Of a stretch of DNA of 33,996 bases, positions 13,486 to 21,253 are shown one piece after another. This stretch comes from Lentzea kentuckyensis (GTDB taxonomy: Bacteria > Actinomycetota > Actinomycetes > Mycobacteriales > Pseudonocardiaceae), in assembly GCF_002150765.1 (NCBI RefSeq), contig NZ_MUYM01000122.1, forward strand, positions 1 through 33,996, written 5' to 3'. Positions within the stretch are counted from its first letter, which is position 1; every line of letters begins with the position of its first letter. A program made the translations under genes and the position numbers. The notes beneath the pieces were generated by a model that saw only the letters and a program-made list of their open reading frames with translations, was not told the DNA's origin and ran no database searches.

Positions 13486-14127
13486 ATGGCCTTGTTGACT
13501 GATGCTCTCGCAGGGCTGGCGAACCTGCCGCAGCCAGCGGTGCTGGCGGTGACGGGTGCGTTGACGTTGGCGGAGTGCACGCTCGGCGTCGGTTTTCTGG
13601 CGCCGGGCGAAAGCGCTCTCCTGCTGGCCTCGACGACGGTGACGACCGTGCCCAGGTTCCTCGCCATGTGGCTGGTGGTCTCGGTGTGCGCGGTGGCGGG
13701 CGACAGCATCGGCTACTACCTCGGCCGCCGCTTCGGCGATCGGTTGCGCGACAGCAAGATCGTCCGCAAGGTCGGTCAGCAGCACTGGGACAAGGCGGGC
13801 GAGCTGTTGCGGCGGCGCGGGGCGTGGGCGGTGTTCGTCGCCCGGTTCATGCCCGTCGTGCGGACGCTGGTACCGGCGTCGGCGGGTGCGTCGAAACTGG
13901 AGTACCGCCGGTTCCTGCCCGCCTCGATCGCGGGCGCGGTGTGCTGGTCGGCGCTGCACATCGGCATCGGTTCGGCCGCGGGCGCCTCGGCGAAGTACAT
14001 CGAGTCCGTCTTCAACGGAGCGATGTGGGTGGTGCTGGCCGTCGGGGTGCTGGTCGGTGTGGTCGTCGTGCTGCGCAAGCGCAGGCAGGCCGCGGCCGAA
14101 CCGAGGGAACTGGAGGAAGTCGCCTGA
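13486..14127 (+). CDS. DedA-family membrane protein
   Basis: DedA/Tvp38-type polytopic membrane protein of 213 aa, of the class now linked to flipping of undecaprenyl phosphate or phospholipids. It shows GVGFLAPGESALLLAS, GDSIGYYLGRRFGDRL and the conserved loop FVARFMPVVRTLVPASAGASKLEYRRF with the essential F-x-R-P-type arginines. Helices follow (SIAGAVCWSALHIGIG, WVVLAVGVLVGVVVVL) and the C-terminus is basic. Start ATG 13486 has GGGAG five bases upstream. The 224 bp before it hold no other gene that I can see. It stands alone; the partner pathway is not evident. Confidence 0.92.
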   Translation: MALLTDALAGLANLPQPAVLAVTGALTLAECTLGVGFLAPGESALLLASTTVTTVPRFLAMWLVVSVCAVAGDSIGYYLGRRFGDRLRDSKIVRKVGQQHWDKAGELLRRRGAWAVFVARFMPVVRTLVPASAGASKLEYRRFLPASIAGAVCWSALHIGIGSAAGASAKYIESVFNGAMWVVLAVGVLVGVVVVLRKRRQAAAEPRELEEVA

Positions 14128-14282
14128 CTCACGACAGGCCGCGCCCAACGACCGGTTCGCCCGACAGAGTCACCGTCGTCTCAGGGGAAGACCTCGAGGC
14201 CGGAGCACGACCAGCACGACCCTCACCCATCCGTGGGGTGAAGTTCGAACAGGAACGCGGCGGCCGCAAATAGGTTTTCCGC

Positions 14283-14834
14283 ATGAGATCCGTGGCCGCC
14301 GCGTTATTACTCTTGGCCGTCACCTCCGGCGGAGCAGCGGCGTCGGCCGCGCCCCCAGCCGCGAGGTGCGCGGCCGCCCGCCCCGTCGTCTCCAGCACGG
14401 AGACAGCTGTCGAAGCACGCGTTCTCACCGGCTGCACGGCCGGTGAGCTCGTCGTCTTCCGCGCCGCCTTCGTCGCCCGCGCCCACGGCACCTCCTGCAC
14501 CGCGGTCTCCTCCGAACTCGAAGCAGACCCCGCGGCCGTTCCGCAATGGATCCGCGCCCGTCTGGAACTGGCCTGCGCACCCGGTGAGAAGGGCCTGCTC
14601 GGCTCGCAGATCACCGTCGAGATGGACGGCCCCGAGGACACCCGCGTCGCCACCTACGGCTTCGGCGACTCCTTCATGGAGGCCAACCCGTCCGCGCGGC
14701 ACCTCTGGACCGTGGAGTTCCTCGCCGGGCTCGGTGACCTGCCGGTGTCGGTGGACCCGGCGGCGAAGTCGAGCGGGACGGCGGGGGAAGGCAGCTCGCG
14801 GGCGCAGGCGGATCACGGCATCTACGACGGCTGA
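14283..14834 (+). CDS. Secreted protein of unknown function, four cysteines
   Basis: Predicted exported protein of 183 aa. The signal peptide (RSVAAALLLLAVTSGGAAASA) is cut near AAASA-AP. The mature part has C29, C51, C72 and C98, enough for two disulfides, and a sequence rich in Ala, Glu and Val. I do not recognise the family. The last 30 residues are small and polar and probably disordered. Start ATG 14283 follows a weak AGG. Its 3' end overlaps by 13 bp the convergent STAND-like gene, so no terminator separates them. Confidence 0.72.
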   Translation: MRSVAAALLLLAVTSGGAAASAAPPAARCAAARPVVSSTETAVEARVLTGCTAGELVVFRAAFVARAHGTSCTAVSSELEADPAAVPQWIRARLELACAPGEKGLLGSQITVEMDGPEDTRVATYGFGDSFMEANPSARHLWTVEFLAGLGDLPVSVDPAAKSSGTAGEGSSRAQADHGIYDG

Positions 14835-16792
14835 ACCCGTCTGGCGACCCGGAAGATCCGGCGGATGGCCGACCGCAGGTACGGATGCCGGCGACACAAC
14901 CGCCCCACCGCCGCACGTCGTCGCCACCAGCCGAGCTCCGGGCTGACCAGCTGGGCGAACCACACGAGCTCGTCGGCGTCGTCGGCGTCCCACGTTGCCG
15001 ACCTCGCCTTGTCAGCCATGTACCCGAGCACGTACGGGCCGAACACGTCGTCGCCCAGCACGTGATCGAGCAGGATCTGCACGGCGTTCGGACGCTGACT
15101 GCTGAGCACGACGGACAGGGCGTGGGACTGCTTGTGGAACCCGATCACCCACAGGCCGAGCCCGATCGCGAGCCTGGGCAGTCCGGTCCTGCGGTACTTC
15201 GGCGATGTCCACGACACAACGGTGTCCAGTGCCACCTGCTGGGTGCTCTCGTCCAGGAGCAGTGGCAGCACGCCTGCGACAACGGCGTTCTGCGGGGTGA
15301 ACTTCTTCGACTTCCCGATCTTGGTGAACATCGCCAGCACAGCGTGCGGCGGTCGATGCGGTGCCGGGGTCGAGTACACCCTCGCGACGGTCCACAGCGG
15401 ATACGCGTAGCCGTCCTCCACCCACTTGTGCATCGCCTGTTCGGCGGGACCTCGCATCCGGGCGTTCTCGGTCAGACGCACCAGCGTCGCGACGGCGACC
15501 GTGCGGCGGCCGACAGCCGGTTGGGATGCGAGGTGATGCACGAGCGCAAGAGGCTCACGCGCGGGAACGGTCGTCACGATCGCGTAGATCGCCCGAGTGA
15601 CCGCGTCGCGCGCCTCCTCCGAGGTGTCGTCGCACATCCAGTTGCGGAGGATCTCCCTTGCCGCCGGGTACTGCTGCCACATGTGCGTGAAGACGGCGGT
15701 GGCCCAGTCCTGTCGTTCGAACCGGATCGTCTCCTCGGTCTGGCCGAGGATCGTCGGGTGTTTGCGGATCTCCGTGGTCGCCGCGATGTCGTGCAGCAAC
15801 TTGGTCTTCGGCTGCTCCAGGAGACCGCGCGGCCGGAGGTTCCTGTCGATCGGCAGTCCCGCCGCACGAATCCGCTCGTCGAGGTTCCAGCCACGGCTCA
15901 GCACGTGTTCGTACGGGTGGTTCTCCAGCAACGCCACCGCGAACGAGTAGGCGTGTCCCCGGACGTCGAGCTTGTCGAACCAGTGTGCGACGGCGTCCGT
16001 GGCCTCTTCCTGCAGCTCGTCGAGGGCCTCGGTCAGCTTGATCTTGTTCTCGTGCACGCGCACGGCGAGGCGTGCGGCGAACACGGCCTTGTCCGGAGAA
16101 GCACCTTCCAGAGCCGCTGCGAGATCGACTTTGACCACCTGCAGCATGCCCTCGTCCACGTCCTCACGGCGCCGGAGCGCGGCCTGCGCCACCTCGACGG
16201 GCGGGGGTGCTTCCAGCGTGAACGAGTGGCGCGCGGCGGCCACCGGCGTCTGCTCGCGATGGTCGAGGAGAACGACGAGCAGGCACCGGGCCTGCCGCAT
16301 GACGTTCAAGCCGTGTTCGAAGGCCCAGTCCGTGATCGGCCGGTCGTTCGTGCCGCTGAGGTCCAGCAGGTACGCCGTGCCTTCGTCCAGCTCGTCGGAT
16401 TGCAGGTGATCGAGTGGCCGGGCGCGGTTCAGGTAGACGAAGGTCGTGAGGCCGGATTCGTGCGTGAGCAACCTACGTGCGGCATGCGTTCGGCCGGTGC
16501 CCTTCCCGCACAGGACGACCACGTTGTTCGCCTGAAGTGCGGCGTGCGCGGACGCGAAGCCACCTGGAGTCACGAAGAGCTCCTGCGCGTCCTGGACTTC
16601 CTCCGGTGAGGCGTATCGGGCTCGCAGTTCGGTTTCCGGCCTGACCTTCGAGTTGCCGTAGAAGTTGACATCACCGTTGACGTCTCCGGTCTGCACGCCG
16701 CTCATGTCGCCGTGTGCGACGTTGGGCAGGTACCGGGGCTCGTCCGGAGAGAGCGGTGCCGTCTCCGCGGGTTTCTCCTGGACCGCGCTCAT
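14822..16792 (-). CDS. STAND-like P-loop protein with N-terminal RHIM/BASS3-like motif
   Basis: Large cytoplasmic protein of 656 aa. Residues 24-46 form a short motif with core GVQTG and end GDVNF. A P-loop NTPase-like domain starts near 89: VVLCGKGTGRT (96-102) is the Walker A, with Arg101 in place of the usual Lys, and YLLDLS (141-146) a Walker B-like strand. The remaining 400 residues are helical, probably a HEAT/TPR-like solenoid, ending in a very basic tail (WWRRRAA...IRRIFRVARR). ATG 16792 overlaps the upstream gene by 4 bp (ATGA). The N-terminal motif matches the C-terminus of that gene, the arrangement of NLR-effector pairs that signal by amyloid templating. Whether it hydrolyses NTP is uncertain. 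A long upstream in-frame extension is rejected because it runs through the neighbour. Confidence 0.85.
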   Translation of the reverse strand: MSAVQEKPAETAPLSPDEPRYLPNVAHGDMSGVQTGDVNGDVNFYGNSKVRPETELRARYASPEEVQDAQELFVTPGGFASAHAALQANNVVVLCGKGTGRTHAARRLLTHESGLTTFVYLNRARPLDHLQSDELDEGTAYLLDLSGTNDRPITDWAFEHGLNVMRQARCLLVVLLDHREQTPVAAARHSFTLEAPPPVEVAQAALRRREDVDEGMLQVVKVDLAAALEGASPDKAVFAARLAVRVHENKIKLTEALDELQEEATDAVAHWFDKLDVRGHAYSFAVALLENHPYEHVLSRGWNLDERIRAAGLPIDRNLRPRGLLEQPKTKLLHDIAATTEIRKHPTILGQTEETIRFERQDWATAVFTHMWQQYPAAREILRNWMCDDTSEEARDAVTRAIYAIVTTVPAREPLALVHHLASQPAVGRRTVAVATLVRLTENARMRGPAEQAMHKWVEDGYAYPLWTVARVYSTPAPHRPPHAVLAMFTKIGKSKKFTPQNAVVAGVLPLLLDESTQQVALDTVVSWTSPKYRRTGLPRLAIGLGLWVIGFHKQSHALSVVLSSQRPNAVQILLDHVLGDDVFGPYVLGYMADKARSATWDADDADELVWFAQLVSPELGWWRRRAAVGRLCRRHPYLRSAIRRIFRVARRVQPS

Positions 16793-17514
16793 CGCCGGCG
16801 ACCTCCGTGGAAGTTCAGGTCGCCGCCCACGTTCCCGGCCTGGACGCCGTTCATGGCTCCGTGCACCACGTTCTGGACTCGGGCCGCGGGTTCCGGAGCG
16901 CTCGCGGTGCCGACGAACTCGGCCAGGCTGCGCGGATCGAAGCCCGGCACGCGGACCCACGCGTCGTGCCGGTATTCCTTGTGCGACACGGGCAGAGACG
17001 CGAAGTCGCTGCGCCGCGCCACCTGCGTGTGGTCGCCGCTGAACGCCGTGTCCAGCGCCTCGGACGAGACGATCAACGCGGTGGTCGCCGTCTCCTCCGC
17101 GCCCTCGTGCCGGCAGCGTTTCAGCAGGTCCTTGAACTCCGGTGCGTCCAGCAGCCGGGTGTGGGTGATGCGGGCGCGGTGGAAGCCGTCGTCGCCCACC
17201 GGGCCGACGTGCACGGCCACGCGCAGCCGCACTTCCGGTTTGCTCCAACGGTTGTGGTCGATGGTGAGCTGGTCCAGCCGCACGGCCGCGTCCAGGACCG
17301 CGCCGAGTTGCGCGCTCGGCAGCACCATCAGGACCCCGTCGCCCGGCGACTCGAGGGAGAGGACGTGGTCCGGTGCGACTCCGCTCTGCTCCAGCGCGGA
17401 GCCGACCAGTTTCGAGATCGTTTCCGGGACGGCGTTCATCAGGTAGGCGGGCAGTTGGGCCGAGCCGATGACGTCGACGCCGAGCAACGCGCGGTGCTGC
17501 GGAACGGGATTCAC
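16789..17514 (-). CDS. Class III nucleotidyl-cyclase-fold effector with C-terminal RHIM/BASS3-like motif
   Basis: Cytoplasmic protein of 241 aa. The fold of class III adenylate/guanylate cyclases is seen in three places: GVDVIGSAQL with metal-type Asp D14, ESPGDGVLMVLP with the second Asp D59, and RVAVHVGPV. The segment where active cyclases carry N and R (RITHTRLLDAPEF) is not standard, so activity or product cannot be read off. Residues 215-237 repeat the motif at 24-46 of the next protein, 15 of 23 positions identical (core GVQAG, end GDLNF). Start is GTG 17514 with GGAGG six bases upstream. It is translationally coupled to the STAND-like gene. I recall related proteins of this kind across actinobacteria, mostly unnamed. 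Confidence 0.82.
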   Translation of the reverse strand: MNPVPQHRALLGVDVIGSAQLPAYLMNAVPETISKLVGSALEQSGVAPDHVLSLESPGDGVLMVLPSAQLGAVLDAAVRLDQLTIDHNRWSKPEVRLRVAVHVGPVGDDGFHRARITHTRLLDAPEFKDLLKRCRHEGAEETATTALIVSSEALDTAFSGDHTQVARRSDFASLPVSHKEYRHDAWVRVPGFDPRSLAEFVGTASAPEPAARVQNVVHGAMNGVQAGNVGGDLNFHGGRRR

Positions 17515-17597
17515 TCGCTGCCTCCATCTTCACGGGGGACAGCGAGTCTGGTGGCTGGGGCGGGTGCGCTCTCCCGGAATCCAGGGGCAAGAAGTTG

Positions 17598-18308
17598 TCA
17601 GTTCATGCCATCCGCGTTGGCAATGAAATGGCCAAGAAGGTCAGGGGCCGGCAGCCGGTAGCAGAGGCGGCTGGTGTGCAGCAGGCCGCGATCGCGCAGT
17701 TCGTGCAGCAACGGCTCGATGGTCTTCACCGACATCGCCACGGCCTGCGCCAGGTCCTGCTGGCTCACGCCGCGCAGTTCGAGGCCGCACTCGCTCTTCG
17801 TGCCGAACTCGCGCGTCCAGGACAGCAGGCACATGGCGACTCGAGCGGCACCTGTGCGCGTCTGCCGCAGCTGGTTGTCGTCGGCGTTGCGTTGTCGTTT
17901 GCGCCAGGTCTCGTCGACCAGCCTGCGGACGTCCGGGTCTCCGTCGCACAACGCCAGGAAGTGGCTGCCCGCGACGTGCCACGCCGTTCCCGCGACGAGA
18001 GCGATCACGTGTGCGCTGCGACGGGCGCCGCTGGTGACACCGATCTCGCCGAGCAGGTCGCCTGGGCCGTACAGACCGGTGATGGGCTCGCGGGCCGCGC
18101 CGGTCGGCAGCACGACCTTGACCAGGCCCGACTCGAGCAACAGCACCTCGTCGCTCGGGGTGCCCGCGGTGATCAGGTGCTCGCCGCGGTGGAACGGGCG
18201 TGGCCTCTTACCGGCGCGCAACGCGGCGCGTCCACGGTTGGCCGGCAAATCATCCATTTGTGCGGACCGCGTCGTTTTGCGTGACGCTTCTTTGTCGCGG
18301 ACCGACAT
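17598..18308 (-). CDS. Crp/Fnr-family regulator with intact cNMP-binding cassette
   Basis: Transcription regulator of 236 aa. N-terminal cyclic-nucleotide-binding barrel (about 38-125): the phosphate-binding cassette GDLLGEIGVTSGARRSA keeps G87-E88 and R97-S98, the residues that hold cAMP in E. coli Crp. The dimer helix follows. A winged HTH is at about 182-220 (SQQDLAQAVAMSVKTIEPLLHELRDRGLL). There are no Fe-S cysteines. Its gene is first in a minus-strand cassette, 83 bp before the cyclase-fold gene, so it may sense that protein's product. Start ATG 18308; ATG 18257 is an alternative. Neither has a clear ribosome site. Targets are unknown; a CRP-type site stands before rpfB at 32124. Confidence 0.9.
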   Translation of the reverse strand: MSVRDKEASRKTTRSAQMDDLPANRGRAALRAGKRPRPFHRGEHLITAGTPSDEVLLLESGLVKVVLPTGAAREPITGLYGPGDLLGEIGVTSGARRSAHVIALVAGTAWHVAGSHFLALCDGDPDVRRLVDETWRKRQRNADDNQLRQTRTGAARVAMCLLSWTREFGTKSECGLELRGVSQQDLAQAVAMSVKTIEPLLHELRDRGLLHTSRLCYRLPAPDLLGHFIANADGMN

Positions 18309-18528
18309 CAACGGTGGTGGCGGTCAACAGGACCGGGCACGGGAACGTTGTAGTGGGCAACAGGGCAACGATCCTCATGGACCTACACCCTGGCAGAGCT
18401 GATCACGCTCCGACCAGGGGCGATGAGGGTGAGACGGAGGTACAACGCAGTGATCATGCAACAGGTTGCTGTGGCGTCAACCGCAGACCAATTACGCACC
18501 GTAGGCTGTCGGGACGCCTAGGCTGGGG
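18309..18528. promoter_or_regulatory. Divergent regulatory region between crp-like and kinase genes
   Basis: 220 bp. CAACAGG occurs three times (18325-18331, 18358-18364, 18459-18465); the first two are 33 bp apart. The third is part of the palindrome GCAAC-AG-GTTGC (18458-18469). TAGGCTG occurs at about 18502 and 18519; the second is the likely -10 for a leaderless kinase mRNA. No TGTGA-N6-TCACA site is present. Confidence 0.4.
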
Positions 18529-20511
18529 GTGATCGCGGAAGGGGTGGTGTGGGTCGTGGGGCTCGCGGAGTCCTTGCTCACGTGGCTGCACGGCTTCGTG
18601 GGCGCGAGTGTCTGCCCCGGTGACTGGGTGTGGACCACCACAGCGCTCGGCGCGGTGCTCGGGTTGTTCCCCACGGTCGGGGCGCTGCTGTCCATCGCGG
18701 TGCGCCGGATCGTCGGCAACTCCTACGGCGCGGTGACGGGCGCGATCTTCGCCGTGCTCGGGGTGGCCAGCTGTCTGGTGCTGCCGTGGCTGATCATGCG
18801 CGGGACCGTGCAGGGGTTGTCCAGGCGCACCATCTCCGGGTCCGGCTCGCTCGACGACGCCACCTGCTTCGGCCAGTTGCGGCAGGGCTCCTACCTGGTG
18901 GACGGCACGCCGTCGATCCTCAGCGTGGTCCAGCGGCCAGGGCAGCCCATCGTCTTCCTGGTCGCCGCCGCCATCACCGTGGTGCTGGCGCTGCTGTGCC
19001 TGCTGTTCGTGATGCTGCAGTCCGGTTCGGCGTTCCGGCTCGGGCCCAACTGGCCGCGCCGCGTGTTCTGGCCGCCGTTCCTGGTGCTGCTCGCAGCCAC
19101 GTCGGCACTGCCCGTGACGCTCGTCGGTCACGTACTCCTGGGGTTTCTGCCGATTGCGATAATCGGCTCAATCGTCGTGCGGATTTTCGGGTTGACTACC
19201 GCCATGCTCAACCGCCCCGGCCGCGACCGGTCCCAGGACCGGAACTCGCAGAACCCGCCGCCACCGCAGCCGGTGGCGCGCACGCCGCAGCCCCAGGTGC
19301 CGCAGAAGAAGGCGCCGACCAAGCCGATCACGGCGGCCCAGCACCAGCCACCGCCGCACCAGCCGCCGCCGCACCAGCACGGGCAGAACCCGCCGCCGTA
19401 CCAGCCGGCGCAGGTGCCGAAGTACCAGCCGGCGCCGATGAACCGGCCGATGCGCCCGGTCAACCAGCCGCCGCCTCCCGGTCAGTACCCGCCGACCCGC
19501 GTCGCCGAGGTCCTGCCGCAGCCCAAGCCGCCGCAGCCGTCCCAGCCCGCCGTTCTCGCCGACACACCGGGCCCGCTGCCGTTCGGACCTGGCGCCGCGA
19601 ACGCCGAGTCGCCCGCACCGGTGCAGAAGTCGGGCAAGGTCTGGAACCCTGGCAACGGCCGGTTCCGCCGCGTCCGTCAGCTCGGTGCCGGTGGCTTCGG
19701 CACGGTCTGGCTGGCCGTCGACGAGCAGCTCGACCGCACGGTGGCGGTGAAGCTCGCGCACGCCCCGGACAACGACACCGAGGCGCGCATGCTCCGCGAG
19801 GCCCGCGCGCTCGCCGCGGTCCGGCACCCCAACTGCGTCCGGGTGTTCGACATCGTCCAGGACCCGGACGGCCTGGCCCTGGTCATGGAGTACATCGAGG
19901 GCGCCTCGCTGTCCGAGACGGTGCTGAAGAACGGCCTGATCGACGACAAGCTCGCCGCCCGCCTGTGGCTGAACATGGCCGACGCGCTGGCCGCGGCGCA
20001 CGACCGGGGTGTCCTGCATCGCGACGTGAAGCCGTCCAACGTGATCGTCGACGGCCAGGGCACCGCGCACCTGATCGACTTCGGCATCGCCCGGTCCAAG
20101 GGCGACAGCACCCTCACGGCCACCGGCATGATGGTCGGCACCCCGGACTTCCTCGCCCCGGAAACGGCCCGCGGCGAGACGGCGTCCCCGGCGTCCGACT
20201 CCTGGCAGCTGGCCGCGACGGTCTCCTACGCGCTGACCGGCCACCCGCCGCGCGGCTCGCGGGAGAACCCGATCTCCTCGCTGATGGCCGCCGCGCAGGG
20301 CGAACCGATCACCAAGCTGCCGCAGAACAGCGCGCACGCGAGGCTCCTGCTCGCGGCGATGGACCCGGAACCGGGCCGTCGTCCGACGCTCGCGCAGGTG
20401 CGCAGTCAGCTGTCGCAGTTCCTCGACCAGCAGGGCATGAGCAAGGAAGGCCCGGTCACGCGGATCATCAGCAAGCCGACCCCACCACCCACGAAGCACA
20501 TGCCGATGTAG
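18529..20511 (+). CDS. Membrane Ser/Thr protein kinase with N-terminal multi-TM domain
   Basis: Hanks-type kinase of 660 aa with unusual order. The first 225 residues form a membrane domain of about five helices (36-56, 66-90, 141-163, 181-200, 203-222). A Pro/Gln/His-rich linker of about 130 residues follows, and the kinase domain is C-terminal (about 378-640). Gly loop LGAGGFGTVW, Lys408, Glu424, HRDVKPSN (D499), DFGIAR (D517) and GTPDFLAPE are all present, so it should be active. PknB-type kinases have the reverse order, with the kinase first. The Thr/Met-rich activation loop (STLTATGMMVG) offers phospho-sites. Start GTG 18529 has a -10 TAGGCT (18519-18524); GTG 18544 is also possible. The signal sensed is unknown. 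Confidence 0.93.
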   Translation: MIAEGVVWVVGLAESLLTWLHGFVGASVCPGDWVWTTTALGAVLGLFPTVGALLSIAVRRIVGNSYGAVTGAIFAVLGVASCLVLPWLIMRGTVQGLSRRTISGSGSLDDATCFGQLRQGSYLVDGTPSILSVVQRPGQPIVFLVAAAITVVLALLCLLFVMLQSGSAFRLGPNWPRRVFWPPFLVLLAATSALPVTLVGHVLLGFLPIAIIGSIVVRIFGLTTAMLNRPGRDRSQDRNSQNPPPPQPVARTPQPQVPQKKAPTKPITAAQHQPPPHQPPPHQHGQNPPPYQPAQVPKYQPAPMNRPMRPVNQPPPPGQYPPTRVAEVLPQPKPPQPSQPAVLADTPGPLPFGPGAANAESPAPVQKSGKVWNPGNGRFRRVRQLGAGGFGTVWLAVDEQLDRTVAVKLAHAPDNDTEARMLREARALAAVRHPNCVRVFDIVQDPDGLALVMEYIEGASLSETVLKNGLIDDKLAARLWLNMADALAAAHDRGVLHRDVKPSNVIVDGQGTAHLIDFGIARSKGDSTLTATGMMVGTPDFLAPETARGETASPASDSWQLAATVSYALTGHPPRGSRENPISSLMAAAQGEPITKLPQNSAHARLLLAAMDPEPGRRPTLAQVRSQLSQFLDQQGMSKEGPVTRIISKPTPPPTKHMPM

Positions 20512-20541
20512 GCGATCCGGGTGAACGTTTGGCTCGGCCGT

Positions 20542-20558
20542 AACGGTGATTCACCGTT
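20542..20558. promoter_or_regulatory. Perfect dyad AACGGTGA-T-TCACCGTT
   Basis: Eight-base arms around one T, extended by a G-C pair one step out. It lies 30 bp after the kinase stop, between convergent genes, so a terminator role is more likely than an operator, but its symmetry is that of a protein-binding site. Confidence 0.4.
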
Positions 20559-20618
20559 GCACGACCTAAGCCGTGGTTCACCCGGAAGCTTCGGCATCTC
20601 ACGGATGCCCTACGAAGG

Positions 20619-20652
20619 GTGGTGAGGCGGTTTCCGCCGATCGCCTCACCAC
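20619..20652. terminator. Bidirectional terminator between kinase and surface-protein genes
   Basis: GTGGTGAGGCG (20619-20629) pairs perfectly with CGCCTCACCAC (20642-20652), 11 bp with a 12-nt loop. It abuts the stop of the minus-strand gene. Confidence 0.7.
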
Positions 20653-21246
20653 TCACCTTCGCGCCACCGGCCGCAGCCTCTTGCGCAGCACCAGGAACAG
20701 TCCGGCCGCGCCCACCACCACGAGTCCGACGAGCCACACCGGCGCCGGCTCGGACTCGGGTTCGGCAGGCACCACCGCTGCCGCCGGTTCAGGTACCGCA
20801 GCAGGCGTCACAACGGGCGGCGCGATCTCCTGCCACGGGCCCTCGATCTTTCCCTGCACCATCTGCTGATCCGGCGGCTTGATCAGGAACGTGCCCGGCA
20901 CCGTCAGCGACCCCAGCGAGTGGTCCGGGAACATCCCCTGCACGCCGAAGACCTCGTACGACCCCGCGGGCAGGCTGAACGTCACGGCGTAGTGCGCCGG
21001 CTGGCCGAGCGGGACACCGACGAACACCCGCTCGTCGGAACCTGAGCGGAACCGCAGCCCGGTCTTGCCGAGATCGTCCCCGGCGTACGGGTGGGTGCCG
21101 TGCTGCAGCACCCAGTAGCCGACGGTGTGCGTGACGGACGGCTGGATCGACGGGACCGGGTCCAGGTACGTCACCGCCCAAGCGCCCGCAACGGCGGAAG
21201 GTGCGCTGATCAGCAGGAACGCGCACATCAAGACGAGAATTCTCAT
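20653..21246 (-). CDS. Predicted surface protein with C-terminal membrane anchor
   Basis: Exported protein of 197 aa. Signal peptide (RILVLMCAFLLISAPSAVAGA), then a beta-rich extracellular domain (WAVTYLDPVPS, GYWVLQHGTHPYAGD, GSYEVFGVQGMFPDH). A Pro/Ala/Glu stalk follows, then a C-terminal helix (WLVGLVVVGAAGLFLVL) with the basic stop-transfer RKRLRPVARR. There is no LPXTG motif. I recall similar proteins next to ECF sigma genes in actinobacteria, function unknown. ATG 21246 is chosen over a start at 21300, which runs through the promoter dyad. It is divergent from the sigma gene and probably under its control. Confidence 0.78.
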   Translation of the reverse strand: MRILVLMCAFLLISAPSAVAGAWAVTYLDPVPSIQPSVTHTVGYWVLQHGTHPYAGDDLGKTGLRFRSGSDERVFVGVPLGQPAHYAVTFSLPAGSYEVFGVQGMFPDHSLGSLTVPGTFLIKPPDQQMVQGKIEGPWQEIAPPVVTPAAVPEPAAAVVPAEPESEPAPVWLVGLVVVGAAGLFLVLRKRLRPVARR

Positions 21247-21253
21247 GACGCGA

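Noticed and set aside
14222..14244. LexA (SOS) box at GTTCGAAC
   Set aside because: The short palindrome lacks the spacing of the actinobacterial SOS box, and the gene after it is no repair gene.
16793..17590. Upstream extension of the STAND-like gene to a 922-residue protein
   Set aside because: The extra 266 residues run in another frame over the cyclase-fold gene, which has its own start, ribosome site and motifs.
20542..20558. Crp-type operator
   Set aside because: GGTGA and TCACC are present but separated by one base, not six; the place between convergent genes suggests a terminator.
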